64,000 nt of DNA from Phytophthora colocasiae (Eukaryota > Oomycota > Peronosporomycetes > Peronosporales > Peronosporaceae). The notes under the pieces were generated by a model that was not told where the DNA came from, searched no databases, and worked only from the letters and a program-made list of their open reading frames with translations. Numbering within the stretch: the stretch's first letter is position 1; each line of letters begins with the position of its first letter. Made by a program: the position numbers and the translations under genes. The stretch lies in NCBI GenBank assembly GCA_018806915.1, contig JAGKQI010000041.1:1-64000 (forward strand). The letters are read 5' to 3'. Shown piece after piece: positions 41,131 to 53,108 of this stretch.

Positions 41131-44100
41131 ACAAGCCTCAAGCGACGACTTCCCACGACTTATCGGCGCCGAGAACTTCGACGTGTGGAAGGCTCGCGTG
41201 TGCGCAGCACTCGATGGCAAGCACCTGCTCGGCTACGTGAAGCAGCTCGACTTCGATGGTGTGTCAGACGAAGAGAGTGAAGACAGCACTAACGACATGT
41301 CCGACGACGACGACCCTCCTGCCAAGGCCACCAAGGATGCTGAAGTCGACTCTGACGCTGTGGACTACGAGGAGAGCGATGACGAGCTAAAGCCGCCCTC
41401 GGACTCTGATGATGAATCTGGAGCCAGCTCAGATGGATCGATCAAGCGCAAGGACCTTCCAGCCGTCCGACCGTTCAACTCGCGTGAAGCTCGCCGAGCA
41501 CGTAAGCACCTGAAGAAAGAGAAGCCTCAGCCTCTTAGCCAGCGTGAGCGCCGTCGCCAAGAAGCCAAGACCAAAGCCTTCTTGATGAAGACGATGGACA
41601 ACATGCACGTGCGGCTGGTCAAGAATCTCAAGACTTCCTACGAGATTTTCAACTACATCTGCCAGAAGTACGAGGGAGCAGCCTTTCACGGAGATCCGTA
41701 CTTCATCCAACATTACTTGATGGAGATCAAGTATGAGGAAGGATCTGACTTAACTGAATTCTTTCTCAAACTTGAGAACGCGATGAAAGCCGCGTCCGAA
41801 GCCACCGAGTCGGTGATGACCGAGGGACAGAAGTCTATCTACCTGTTCCATTCGATGCCCAAGTCGTGGAAGGATGATCTCCGCATTTGGAAGGGCCAAC
41901 GGAAGTATATCCCGTATGAAGATCTCAAGCAGAGTATCGAAGGCAAGGTTCGCGACCTCCAAGCTCAGGAGCGCTACACCTTGGCGAAGGGTACCCCTGA
42001 GACTCCTGCTACCAAGGGTGAGCGAGCTCTTGTGGCAACTGGGCCTTCTGCATCGCATGCTCCAGAGCGCGACAATGCCAATATCTGCTCGTACTGTGAT
42101 CGCCCACGCCACAACATTCGCCAGTGCCGCGGTCTACAAAAGGACTTGCGTGACGGACGAGTGAAAGCTGGAACGGTACTCCCTGCTAACTTTGCTTTCA
42201 AGGGTAACTCGAAGCGCGATCATCCGTATCGGAACTCGAACAACGGGCGCAGCTACAAGGGAAATAACAACCGAGAGTTCAAGGGCAACAACGGTGGCAA
42301 CAACAAGAAACACGGGAACGGTGGCAAACAACGTGGCCAAGAGCGCTACAAGGGCCGCCCTCTCGAGTCAGATAATGACGACGATGATGACAACGACAGT
42401 GAATCTGGCAACCGTAAGGTGTCTCGCCAAGGACGTCGTGATACCGGTCTCATTGCTGTCGCCACCACAGTCAATCCCCAGTTTAGCCTGACCGCTCAAG
42501 CCAAGGTTGAACCTGACTCCACCTGGACGATCGACTCTGGCTGCACACGCCATGTGTCCCATGAATCCCAGTGGTTTACTGACATCACGACTAGTGGTGG
42601 ATCGATCACGGTTGGCGGAAACAACAAGATCCCCATTGAAGGCATTGGACGGGTCGAGCTGCAAGTCTCTGACTCCAAGGGCAACATGCAGAAGCTTATC
42701 CTCCATGGTGTCTTGTACGCTCCCCAGCTCCAATTCAGCCTGCTGTCAATTCCAGCAGCGGTGAAGCATGATTTTCGCTTCAGCTTTGACCGCAAACAGT
42801 GCGCTATGCAAACTGACCAGCGCTTCAAGATCAAGGCACTCATGGCTAATAACACGGACTTGTATCAGTTCCAAGCCAAGCCAGCGGCACCACCAGCGGC
42901 CCTTATTGCCTCAGGTAAGCAACGTTCCTTTCTGCTCTTACATAAACGCCTTGGACATCCTAACGTTCGTGTCTTGAATGACCTATCTAGGAGCCAAGCC
43001 ATAGATGGACTCGACGAATCTGTACCTCTAGGTTTGAAGAAGAATTTCTTCTGTGTTGCATGCACGTTAGCGAAGTCACACCGCTCCCCATTTTACTCTA
43101 ATAGAGTTGTTAAACGTGCCACATCACCTTTGTCAAAAGTCCATTCAGATATCTGTGGTCCACTACCTGTGCTTAGTCTTACTGGTTGTCGTTACTTCTT
43201 GATCTTCATCGATGACTTTTCTCGATTCATGTTCACTTATGCAATTAAGAACCGTAGCGAGTTGTACGACTGCTACGAAGACTTCAGGAAGAAAGCCCTG
43301 AACATCTTTAGACAAGATATCTCTGTCATTGAGTACACGTTCAGTGCTGAAGACGATAAGTCTCACGAAAATTTCGAGATTCAACGTCTCCAAGCAGACA
43401 ATGCGAAAGAGTACGAGAAGCTGGGTCGAATCATCTTTAAAAAGTATGGGACTCATGCACAATTCACCAACGCGTACACTCCTCAGCAGAATGGAGTTGC
43501 TGAACGCCGCATGCGTACTATCATGGAGCGTGTCCGAGCCCTTCTACTTGACGGCAAACTCTCCAAGAGATTGTGGGCCGAGTGTGTCTGTCACGTGACA
43601 ACTCTCATCAACATGACGCCTAGCTCTAAGACGGACGGTCGAACCCCGTACGAGCTTTGGTACAACCGAATCCCATCGATGCAATACATCAAAGTTTTTG
43701 GATGTAGTGGATATGTCCACATCACGGAGCAATACCGAGACAAACTCGACGCTAGAGCCCGTTTGTGCATGTATCTCGGTGTACCTGACCACAAGAAAGG
43801 ATATCGACTGATGGACATTAACACACATGCCATTGTGTATAGTCGTGATGTAGTCTTTAAAGAGGATGAGTTTCCCCCTCTCACAGGCCTGACGTCTACA
43901 CCAGAGCCCACCCAACCCACCAACAGGCAGCAACCTGCTGAACCTGTATCTGTACCTGCGTCACCTGCACCTGCTGTGCTGCCACCACAAGAGCATGAAT
44001 CTGAGCCTGAATCAGAACCAGTGACGACAACATTACCCACTTCAGGTCCAACGGGAACCGTACCAGGTACAGCCACCAAACGGGTACTGCCCTCTTTGAG

Positions 44101-45940
44101 GGAGGCTATTGATCGAACAGCCATCCATTACTCATTTAGAACGGAGACGGTCTCTGAACCTCCGCACACTTCAGCTCCTAAGCGACCCCGCCTCACTGCG
44201 GAAGCCACTGAGAAATGCCTCAACTCTGAGAAGGCCTGTGACGTAACCCTCAACTCTGAGGAAGACATCCACGAACAGGAGCAACGTCAGCATTTACTGT
44301 ACACATTACTAGCTATTCGGTATGTGTCAGAGCCCACTACGTATCGGGAAGCAATGAAGTCTTCCCACGCTAACCAGTGGCATTCAGCAGCTAAATCGGA
44401 ATACAAGTCCCTCATGGACAATAACACTTGGGTGTTGGTAACCCCTCCTAAAGGGAGGAAGATTTTGAGTAGCCGATGGGTCTTCGTAGTGAAGTATACC
44501 GGCACTGGCGAAATTGACCGCTTTAAGGCGCGTCTGGTGATCAAAGGGTTCCTACAGGAATTTGGCATCGACTACAATGAGATTTTCTCACCTGTCATCA
44601 GGATGGAGGTACTCAGACTACTGCTTACTATTGCAGCTCTTCTCGACCTTGAAGTCCACCAAATGGATGTCAAAACAGCATTCCTTAATGGCTATTTGGA
44701 AGAAGAGATCTACATGGCTCAACCGGAAGGTTTCAAAATCCCGGGCAAGGAGAATCTAGTGTGCAAACTTCTTAAGAGCTTATACGGGTTAAAACAAGCA
44801 CCCCGTGCCTGGTACCAAACATTGTCTGCATTTTTAGAGAGCCTTGGGTTTCTGAAACTCATTAAAGATCGATGTGTCTTTCGTCGCACTGTTGACAACG
44901 TCACTTGTTATATTGCAGTGTACGTTGACGACTTACTGATCATTGCGCCTACACGAGCACTCGTCAGTGAGCTGAAATCAGCCCTGAAAAAGCGATTTTC
45001 CATGTCAGATTTAGGGGAGGTGAAGTACTTACTCGGCTGGTCCATTCAACGTGACCGTAAGAACCGAACGATGTTTATCCACCAACACAAGTACGCTACG
45101 AAGGTCATCGACCGCTTCAGCGACTACATTCCGTACCCTATTGCAACACCAGCAGAACGGAACGCCAAACTCTCCGTAAGCAACCAACCTAGTAGTGAGC
45201 AAGAGAAAGATGCGATGAAATCTATTCCGTATCGCCAAGCAGTAGGCAGTGTCATGTATCTAATGGTCGGGACACGACCCGACATGGCATTCTACATGCG
45301 TGAGGTCAGTCAATTCCTAGCCAATCCAGGCATGGAACATTGGAAAGCAGTCATTCGTGGACTAAAATATCTGTCAGGAACGAAAGAATATGGTCTCCTT
45401 CTGGGAGGCTCGTCCGACGTTACCTCGGAGAGCCTAGCCGACCAGCTACTTGCCTACAGTGACTCTGACTATGCTAACTGCCCCGACACGAGACGCTCCG
45501 TCGGTGGATATGTGACTATGCTCATAAGCAGTCCAATCTCATGGCTCTCCCGCAAGCACCACACTGTGGTTCTCTCAACTACAGAGGCAGAATATATCGC
45601 CCTGTGTCACTGCATGCAAGAGATGATTTTCCTCAAACTTCTCCTCAAAGAACTTGGCTTTGCTACAACGCAGGCTAACATCATTTATGAGGACAACCAA
45701 AGCTGCATCAAAATCTGCTACAACCCCGAACTTCACGGACGATCAAAGCATATACACGTACGATACTGTTTTGTACAAGAAAAGGTAGAGAGGCATGAAT
45801 TCAACGTCACCTACTGCAATACAGAAAGAGATGATAGCTGACATCTTCACTAAAGCTTTAGACAAGCACCAGTTCAGAGAACTAAGGGCCAAGCTCAGGG
45901 TAGAATCCCTGAAAGCTGGATTCGGCCACTCAGTATAGAA
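41120..45940 (+). pseudogene. Copia gag-pol polyprotein, one late frameshift
   Basis: Open from 41120 (MSPRQASSDD) to 45841, about 1573 residues. The frame also extends upstream to ATG 40991 within the LTR. Gag has an acidic segment and the zinc knuckle CSYCDRPRHNIRQC. Protease WTIDSGCTRH; integrase HKRLGH...CVAC, then IHSD-type VHSDICGP, QADNAKEY and NGVAERRMRT; reverse transcriptase FKARLVIKGF and YVDD (VYVDDLLII); RNase H SDSDYANCPD and STTEAEYIAL. Near 45825 a frameshift diverts the end; the other frame continues EMIADIFTKALDKHQF to a stop at ~45938. All catalytic motifs lie before the shift, so the element may have been active recently or the shift may be an error. Confidence 0.9.
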
Positions 45941-46184
45941 ATACGCTGATAATACAACTGCATGTAGCGTGCCTACCTCCTGCGTCCTTTTAGATTTTTT
46001 TTCCCACTGGGTTTTATCTTTTTGTTCGCTTAAGGTTTTCCCTCGTTGAGGTTTCCCTGGTCAAGTACCGAATTATCTAGGCACATGAGTTTATATACAA
46101 CAAACCATGCACAAAGAAATTAACTGCTGGGAAAGTTCTTTATTGATAAGGCAAACCCGCGGAAATCCCTACCAATTCCTTCAC

Positions 46185-47826
46185 CTATTCCTTCTCGAAG
46201 ATGATGAACGGACGAACAAACGAAATGAAGTTAATCCAGTTTTCTGCTGATGATACTAGCTCACCTCTTTCCAAATCAAATATAAGTCGATTGGGACCTT
46301 GAACAGAGAGCACAAACGCGTGACCGACAAATTCGTGGTTATAAGCAGCCACGAGATACAAGCCATTCTCCAAGACGATCTCTTCCAATACGCGAGCTCC
46401 ACGTCGACCCGCAATACTGAAATTCACCTTGACCATGGCCTTGTAGAGAAAATCTCGACCAGCATCTCGCAGACGCTTCAGGAACACACAAAACACCTTC
46501 CACGAAGTCCCTTTTGTAAGATCCAGCCCACGTTCAGCCAACTCGTCAACAACAAAGTCATCGATGTCTTTCTGTGACACAATGTCGGGACGCCCGGCTA
46601 GCTCTGCAGCACGCTTGAACGCATTGAACAGACACAAACCTGACATGTCAGCACCAATCGTGAACTTCCCGAATTCGTCGTCCCTGCAGAAGTCGTCAAA
46701 CCTGCCAATCTCGGTGGTTTTCCACCGGTCCACGAGATCTAGCTCCTTCGCGAACCCGTCTTCTAAAAGCACTCGTCCAGGCTCCCATGTCCGTTGATAG
46801 TATCGCCCACCCACGCTCTTCTTGCGACACCACAGAACTCGGTACATGAAGCCAGATCGACAGGGTTTTCGCTGGATAATCCGAGCAATATTCCACGTCT
46901 GCTTAGTCGATACAAAGTCAGACTTGACCGTGAGCCGCTCGCGACCATAATTCTGGTTATAAATGTACCAGTAGTTTAGCTCAGACAACACAGCAGTGCC
47001 TTGGTCTGTAGCTCCAGCCTCCTGGTCGGTTACAGGAGTCTCATGGCTGGCGGTCACAAACTGCACTGTGACATTAGGTGTGCGATTGGTGGCGGAATCT
47101 TGGGTTTCAGTGACAGCACTAGTAACATTGGTGGCACAAGAATTGTCACTATATTCCCTCGAGTTAGTGACATCACTCATTACTGGCTCCGGTGCGACAC
47201 CACAGAACTCGGTACATGAAGCCAGATCGACAGGGTTTTCGCTGGATAATCCGAGCAATATTCCACGTCTGCTTAGTCGATACAAAGTCAGACTTGACCG
47301 TGAGCCGCTCGCGACCATAATTCTGGTTATAAATGTACCAGTAGTTTAGCTCAGACAACACAGCAGTGCCTTGGTCTGTAGCTCCAGCCTCCTGGTCGGT
47401 TACAGGAGTCTCATGGCTGGCGGTCACAAACTGCACTGTGACATTAGGTGTGCGATTGGTGGCGGAATCTTGGGTTTCAGTGACAGCACTAGTAACATTG
47501 GTGGCACAAGAATTGTCACTATATTCCCTCGAGTTAGTGACATCACTCATTACTGGCTCCGGTGCGTGCTCTCGATCAGCCCATGGAGCGGCAACATCCT
47601 CTCGACGCTCGGATCCCCCGGCTACGCCTCTCGACCCTCCTTCAGAGACGCTAAGGAGCGCAGCTGCTGCGTCGATCTCAGCTGCTCCTGCCGTCCGAGC
47701 TGCCCGCGCTTTCCTCCTTGCCTTCTTGGCCCTCTCCTTGGCTGCAGTGGAAGGAGGCTTCCTTTTCCCGGAGAGAGACGGCTTGCCTCCTCCACTGCCC
47801 TTGACAGTCTTGCAATTTCGGAGCAT
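46185..47826 (-). pseudogene. Antisense ORF: chromodomain plus OTU-like peptidase
   Basis: Lies between Copia pol and the 3' LTR, opposite strand. Start at 47826 (MLRNCKTVKGSG), a Lys/Arg/Ala-rich segment (KERAKKARRKARAARTAG), then a chromodomain-like part (WNIARIIQRKPCRSGFMYRV, then TWEPGRVLLEDGF). The C-terminal half has GADMSGLCLFNAFKRAAELA and NHEFVGHAFVLSV, then RLIFDLERG, arranged like the Asp-Cys ... His ... Asp/Asn order of OTU-type cysteine peptidases. It ends at 46185. A 370-bp tandem duplication inside (not a multiple of 3) splits it into two frames; without it the product would be ~424 residues. The peptidase call is inference; the chromodomain is better supported. Confidence 0.65.
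46823..47566 (-). repeat. 370-bp tandem duplication inside the antisense ORF
   Basis: 46823-47192 and 47193-47562 are identical by eye, starting TGCGACACCACAGAACTCGG. Its length of 370 bp shifts the reading frame. Confidence 0.9.
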
Positions 47827-47994
47827 GGCGTACGAAGGTGTCTCCCTTCCCCTGAACAGCTAGCTGTCGGGGCGAAGTTCGATCAGCGAACCTCCGTTTC
47901 CTCACTCCAAAACTTTTGTGAACAGTCACCTGTACAATATTGATATACCTCTGTGTTGTGATTTATCACATAATATGCAAAGATGCAGGGAGGC

Positions 47995-48217
47995 TGTTGC
48001 AGTATGCTCTTTGTCATACAATATTACGATCCACCCTCTGTAAGTAGATAACTATGGATTCCACTATAGTTATAGTATCTACTAGTACAGATATGCCAGA
48101 ACCAACAGTTCTGCCGGTGCACACACGAGGAACTCTAACTGCTAAATCTACCACTTCGCCTTTCACTGAGTACAACAAACATCTCTTCTCTCTACACTAC
48201 TTACGCTACTCGCCAGA
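47995..48217 (+). repeat. Copia-1 3' LTR (223 bp)
   Basis: Begins TGTTGCAGTATGC just after the polypurine tract and ends CTCGCCAGA. It lies 163 bp upstream of the GH30 start codon. Confidence 0.85.
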
Positions 48218-49735
48218 CAGGTGAACTCACCTCGTGACGGCTATACACATCCTGGCCATCCTACGCACCGAGAGATCAGATGACCAGGAGTCCGTTAGTA
48301 ACTATCGGGATCACGTCGTCTTTGGAAGCAAGGACACTTGTGATCTCATTTCTAAAGTCTTCGACTACCCCTCAAGTCTCATGCTCGGTCCATTTCTTCT
48401 GAGTGCTCTGGCCGGCGTACTCTTCACCTCTCAAGAGGCTTCGGCTGCCTGCAGTAGCTGGTCGAACCGTTACCAAGCCAACCTCGAGGGTGTCTGCGTC
48501 TGCAACGCTGCTCAGTGTGACACTGTCTCCAACGACTACAAGACGTTGATCCCTGGTCAGGTCGGGGTGTACACGTCGTCCAAGGGTGGTGACCGCTTCG
48601 CCTACAAGGTGGTGAACGTGGATTCAACGGCTGTGAGCAACCCCACGTACACGATCGATGTGGCCACGCAGTACCAGACGATGATCGGTTTCGGTGGTTC
48701 TTTCACGGACGCGGCAGCTATTAACGTGTACAAACTGTCCTCGACGCTGCAGCAAATGGTCTTGGATCAATACTATTCCGACAAGGGACTGGAGTACTCT
48801 TTGGGTCGAGTCACCATCGGATCAACGGATTTCTCCACCAGTATCTACTCGTACAACGACAACCCCGGTGATCTCGCGCAGGAGAAGTTTTCCATTGACG
48901 TCGACCGGAAATCCAACAAGATCGACCTGATCCAACGTGCACTACGGACTTCCACCCGTGACGTCAAGCTTTTCGCGTCGTCGTGGGCTCCTCCGGCTTG
49001 GATGACGACGGAGAACACGACGATTAACTGCGCGCTGAAGGGAAACCCCGGTGAGGAATACTGGCGCTCGCTCGCTCTGTACTACTCCAAGTTCTTCGAC
49101 GAGTACAAGACGGAAGGAATCGATTTCTGGGCCATGACGGTGCAGAATGAACCGACCAAGTCGATTCTGCAGACTTCGGCGTGGCAGTCGCTACGTATGT
49201 TGGCGGAGGTGCAGCGCGACTTCATCAAGCTTGATTTGGGTCCTACGATGGCTAAGAACCACCCAGAGCTCAAGATCATCGCGGGTGATGACCAAAAGTC
49301 GGGTATTCTGGACGAACTCGCCCCTTTTGAGGACGCAGACTCCCTCAAGTACATCAGTGGACTGGGTGTGCACTGGTACCGCAACTTGGACTTCTTCTTC
49401 TTCAGTTTGGGCGGTGACTTTGACAAGCTTCTGACATTCCACAACAAGTTCCCAGACATTTTCATGCTGGCGACGGAGGCGTGTGAAGGATTCCTTCCTA
49501 GCTTTTTGGGCACGGGCTCGGGTCCGTCACTTCGGGACGCCGACAAAAGCTGGTCTCGAGCGGAAAACTACGGCCACGACATCATTGAGGACATCAATAA
49601 CTTTGTTGCTGGTTGGACCGACTGGAACTTGGTGCTGGACACCGCTAGAGGTCCCAACTGGGCCAAGAACTTCGTCGACGCGCCGATCCTCGAAGTCAAC
49701 GGCTCGGAGTTCTACAAACAGCCGATGTTCTACAT

Positions 49736-50015
49736 TGTTGAAGTAATGATTTGCGCAGAGATATTAGTACGACAGGTAGGTCTTAAAGAAGGATCGAAGT
49801 TAATAAATGGAGAAGCCTTGTGACTTGGAGATGGTAAAAGAAGTAGTTGTGTGGGAGCTTGTAAAAAGCAGAAGTGATGAATTAGAGATTCTGGTGTTCT
49901 GGAGGGGAGTTAATCTCCACCAACCAGTCCAGTTAGGTACGATTTCTCTGTATGGAACTGCACAATTTAATACCCCTAGATAGGTGTCATCACTGCAGAG
50001 ATGGTAACTTCAACA
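49736..50015 (-). repeat. Left LTR of the GH30-inserted element
   Basis: 280 bp, no difference from the right LTR noticed by eye. Confidence 0.9.
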
Positions 50016-52062
50016 GCCTCCCACATCGATGAATGTGTATGACGCTCTATCTGTCGAGTAAAATTTTAATGCTCCACAGGTGGCTGATATAACAGTCCTG
50101 TGCAAACATGAATATTTACAAGAGGTAGCTCTTGTTTTGATATAGATGGTTTTTCTTTGACCATTTGTCATTTTTTGTTGTGCAATTTTTTTTCTTGTTT
50201 CATTGTTATTTTGGCTACTCAGGAAAACCTAAAAGAAGGATTAAACCTGTTCACCGTAGTGGAATGTTGTTATTAACGCTTTTGTTGTACGTGTTTTGAG
50301 AAAAGATACTCAGGAAAACCTTTAAGGATCAAAACCTGTTTAGTGTATCGTTGGCTACTCAGGAAACCTTTAAGGATACACCTGTTCGCCTTGTTGAAAT
50401 TTTTAAATGTTGTGTAAGTCGTTATTTACATTGCATGTTTTGTTCTCGTTCATGCTTTTGGACGTTTCTTCACATATTTTGTTTGTGTTTTGGTTTTATA
50501 TTTCTTTGGCTGAGGACTTATAGAGAATTTTTGCCTCCCAGTTTCTTAAAACTGGATCATAGTTGATGTTGGTGTTCGTTTTCAAATTTGGTTTTACTAA
50601 TTTTGTTGAGAGTTTATAACTTTCACGTTTTTGAAGAAAGGCTACAGCTTTAAAGCATAAATAATCCCAAACAGTGTCATAAGTAGTTTACTCGTGTTTG
50701 CAGTTAATGCGCAGGCTCTCATCGTTGGGGCTAATTTCTCCCTAGAGACTCATCTAGTTGAGGAAGTGATAGATTTGTAACTATGAATCTCTGAACTGTA
50801 GTTTGCTTTCTATTGACAGAGGCTTTTGTTGGCTTGTCACGTAAATGTATGGTGCTTTAAGAACTACAATAGAAGTAGATTTAATTCTTTTATTTCTTTT
50901 TGTTAGGGAAATGTTTGAAATTCTTGCCAGTGACTGAATGTAGTTTGGCGAATGAATGACTACGTTGGTGCCTCCCAGTTTCATACATTTCGTTAAGTAT
51001 TTCTCAGCTTTGTTACCAGACAAATGTCTGTACAGTGTATATCGCTTTACATTTCTTTTGAGTTTTTGTTTTCACATAGCCCGAAATTAATCTGGGTTAT
51101 TGTATTTAACATATTACAAGCTGTAGTTCTACCAGAGTAGTTCGCTACAGCTTGGCATTAAGCCAACAAATTTTGTTTTAATATTCGTGATACAACAAGC
51201 CGTAGTTCTACTACCGTAGTTCGCTACAGCTTGGCATCAAGCCAGCGAATTGTGGTTGTACGACTGGGATTCTACTACGTAGTACAGAGGACATTATGAC
51301 AATACTACTGTAGTAAAGCAGTTTTTTTTTTATCTCTTCGTAATCCTGCAGCAATGCTGCGTGGCAGACGGAATTTCCTTCGCCTCAGTTTGTAAGAGCA
51401 TGTATGTTTGAGTTGTATGAGCAGAGATCAGCACTCTGTGCATGCTCTATCTCATAATTTTGTGAATACTACATGTAGTATTTCTTTCAGTCAAAAGTGT
51501 TGACGTATTACCATCGGTAGTAAGTACTACGTAGATTGTACTACTATATATAAGTAGTAATCATACTGAACAAGTATGCAATGTAATTAGAGAGCTGATA
51601 GCGTCTCAACTACTACATGTGGTAGTGTATGTACAGGCAGTATGCCATGTAAGCTAGCCTGCCTCCATGGGCGGTCTTACAGCGTCGGTGGGCTCAAGCT
51701 CAGTGGCTGGCCTGGGGCTCACCCAGCACGTCGAGCGTGCGGCGCTACAGCAACATTGCTGACGCGGGGACACAATGGTCTCCCAGCACGGCGTACGTGC
51801 GTCTTCACAGCTCAGTGGCTGGAGCATAGGTGGAGGACTGGGCCGTTGCGTGCGTGCAGCATGGCTGACGCGGGGACACGATGGCCTCCCAGCACGGCTT
51901 ACGTGCGTCTTCACAGCTCAGTGGCTGGAGCATAGGATACATGGCTCGAGGCCTGGGCCGATGCGTGACAGCCGATGTACGTCTTGGCTTGTGTCCGCGT
52001 AGCCTTGCTTCATCCTTGGCTTTCTTTATCTCCACGCTGAGGAAGCGTTGGGGTCCATAACC
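50016..52062. other. Internal region of the non-autonomous element
   Basis: No coding capacity. It contains three tandem-like copies of CTCAGGAAAACCT...AAACCTGTTCRCC (50218-50390), whose reverse complement resembles the CACTGGGTTTT...AAGGTTTTCC motif downstream of Copia pol. It also has two copies of a ~75-bp hairpin-prone unit (GTAGTTCTAC...GTAGTTCGCTACAGCTTGGC, 51121-51245) and two to three copies of a ~106-bp GC-rich repeat (51680-51970). Confidence 0.7.
51680..51970. repeat. ~106-bp tandem repeat, GC-rich
   Basis: GCTGACGCGGGGACACRATG and CACAGCTCAGTGGCTGGAGC recur with a period of ~106 bp (starts 51758 and 51864, with a partial earlier copy near 51690). Open frames here are repeat-driven. 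Confidence 0.75.
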
Positions 52063-52342
52063 TGTTGAAGTAATGATTTGCGCAGAGATATTAGTACGAC
52101 AGGTAGGTCTTAAAGAAGGATCGAAGTTAATAAATGGAGAAGCCTTGTGACTTGGAGATGGTAAAAGAAGTAGTTGTGTGGGAGCTTGTAAAAAGCAGAA
52201 GTGATGAATTAGAGATTCTGGTGTTCTGGAGGGGAGTTAATCTCCACCAACCAGTCCAGTTAGGTACGATTTCTCTGTATGGAACTGCACAATTTAATAC
52301 CCCTAGATAGGTGTCATCACTGCAGAGATGGTAACTTCAACA
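52063..52342 (-). repeat. Right LTR of the GH30-inserted element
   Basis: 280 bp. Its right edge abuts the TACAT duplication and the resumed GH30 frame. Confidence 0.9.
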
Positions 52343-52591
52343 TACATCATGGGCCACTTTTCAAAATTCGTCCCTGCTGGTTCTCGCCGCATTGAGTTCC
52401 CCAAGACGAAGACACTGAGCAACTTCCACCGCACGGCGTTCGTGACGCCCGACAACAACGTTGTACTGCAGTTCTTGAACCGCGACAACTCGGATGTCAC
52501 AGTGAGTGTCAAGCAGACGGACGCCAAGACTTTCACTCTTAAACTGCCAGGTCACTCGATGCAGAAAGAGGGCTCGGATGTTCATCGTTGA

Positions 52592-52930
52592 GTGGATATG
52601 CTTGTTCTGCGACGTTTTTCAGAAATGAAGGCTCATATGCCTTAGTGTTTGGGCAGAAAGAAAGCCCATGCATCTGACGAATGTTTATGGCAATTTGTCA
52701 TCTAAACCGGAAATTGTAGCCATCATCGAAGCATTGATCAGATATTCATGCTCAAATTGTAGATCGAGATCAAAGTGAAAATGGCAAAGCCAAATAGTAG
52801 TACACTGGATTCGTGGTATCCACGAAACTTAAAAAAAAATTACCGCGCATGGATCTAGTTACACAGTGTAACTTACACTCTACGTCATTTATACCCAAAG
52901 GAAAAAGTACTATTTTTGTAACATCTTTCA
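52592..52930. other. Intergenic, no gene seen
   Basis: 3' flank of the GH30 gene and 3' flank of the NLP fragment; convergent. No RNA gene seen. Confidence 0.4.
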
Positions 52931-53108
52931 CTAAAACGGATACGCCTCCTTTAGTTTGGACGAGAAAACATCGTCCTTCAACGGCATCACGATCTTCGAG
53001 AACGACCATTTCGATTCAAAGTCAGCTTCACTTAAAGCAGTACGTGCTTCATCCGTAAGCTGCTCCCACGTGATGAGATCTTGAGTTTCTCCTTCCTTTG
53101 TCGTCAAG
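52931..53108 (-). pseudogene. NLP C-terminal piece (one of three)
   Basis: Reads LTTKEGETQDLITWEQL to KLKEAYPF and stop at 52931, the C-terminal ~58 residues of an NLP. NLP homology ends abruptly at 53108, where GGAAAACC...CCTGTTCACC retroelement text begins. It appears to be the missing end of the gene whose other parts are at 55576 and 57413. Confidence 0.8.

Larger units (their letters stand above)
40972..48217 (+). mobile_element. Ty1/Copia retrotransposon 1
   Basis: Layout: truncated 5' LTR 40972-41115, PBS from 41116, gag-pol 41120-45940, a CCCACTGGGTTTT motif at 46004, an antisense ORF region 47826-46185, PPT GCAGGGAGGC at 47985-47994, 3' LTR 47995-48217. The 5' LTR lacks its first ~79 bp, so no paired target duplication can be seen. 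Order PR-IN-RT-RH = Copia. Confidence 0.9.
49736..52342 (-). mobile_element. Non-autonomous Copia-type LTR element in GH30
   Basis: 2607 bp. LTRs of 280 bp begin TGTTGAAGT and end ACTTCAACA. Perfect 5-bp target duplication TACAT (49731-49735 and 52343-52347). The internal 2 kb has no gag or pol. Read on the minus strand, the 5' LTR (52342-52063) is followed directly by GGTTATGGACCCC, the same PBS type as Copia-1, and the 3' LTR is preceded by GGGAGGC, the same PPT as both Copias. It is therefore probably mobilised by that Copia family. Confidence 0.9.
48381..52591 (+). pseudogene. GH30 glucosylceramidase-type gene split by LTR element
   Basis: Coding 48381-49735, then a 2.6 kb LTR insertion, then coding resumes after the target duplication to 52591. 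Signal peptide MLGPFLLSALAGVLFTSQEA; N-terminal CVCNAAQC; GFGGSFTDAAA; acid/base Glu in TVQNEP (~residue 256); nucleophile Glu in LATEACEG (~363). The C-terminal beta-sandwich part (MGHFSKFVPAG... VTVSVKQTDAKTF) is beyond the insertion. The family hydrolyses beta-glucosyl linkages in sphingolipids or glucans. The insertion supplies a stop (VEVMICAEILV... to 49823), so only a C-terminally truncated protein could be made. Retained frames on both sides argue for recent inactivation. Confidence 0.9.
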
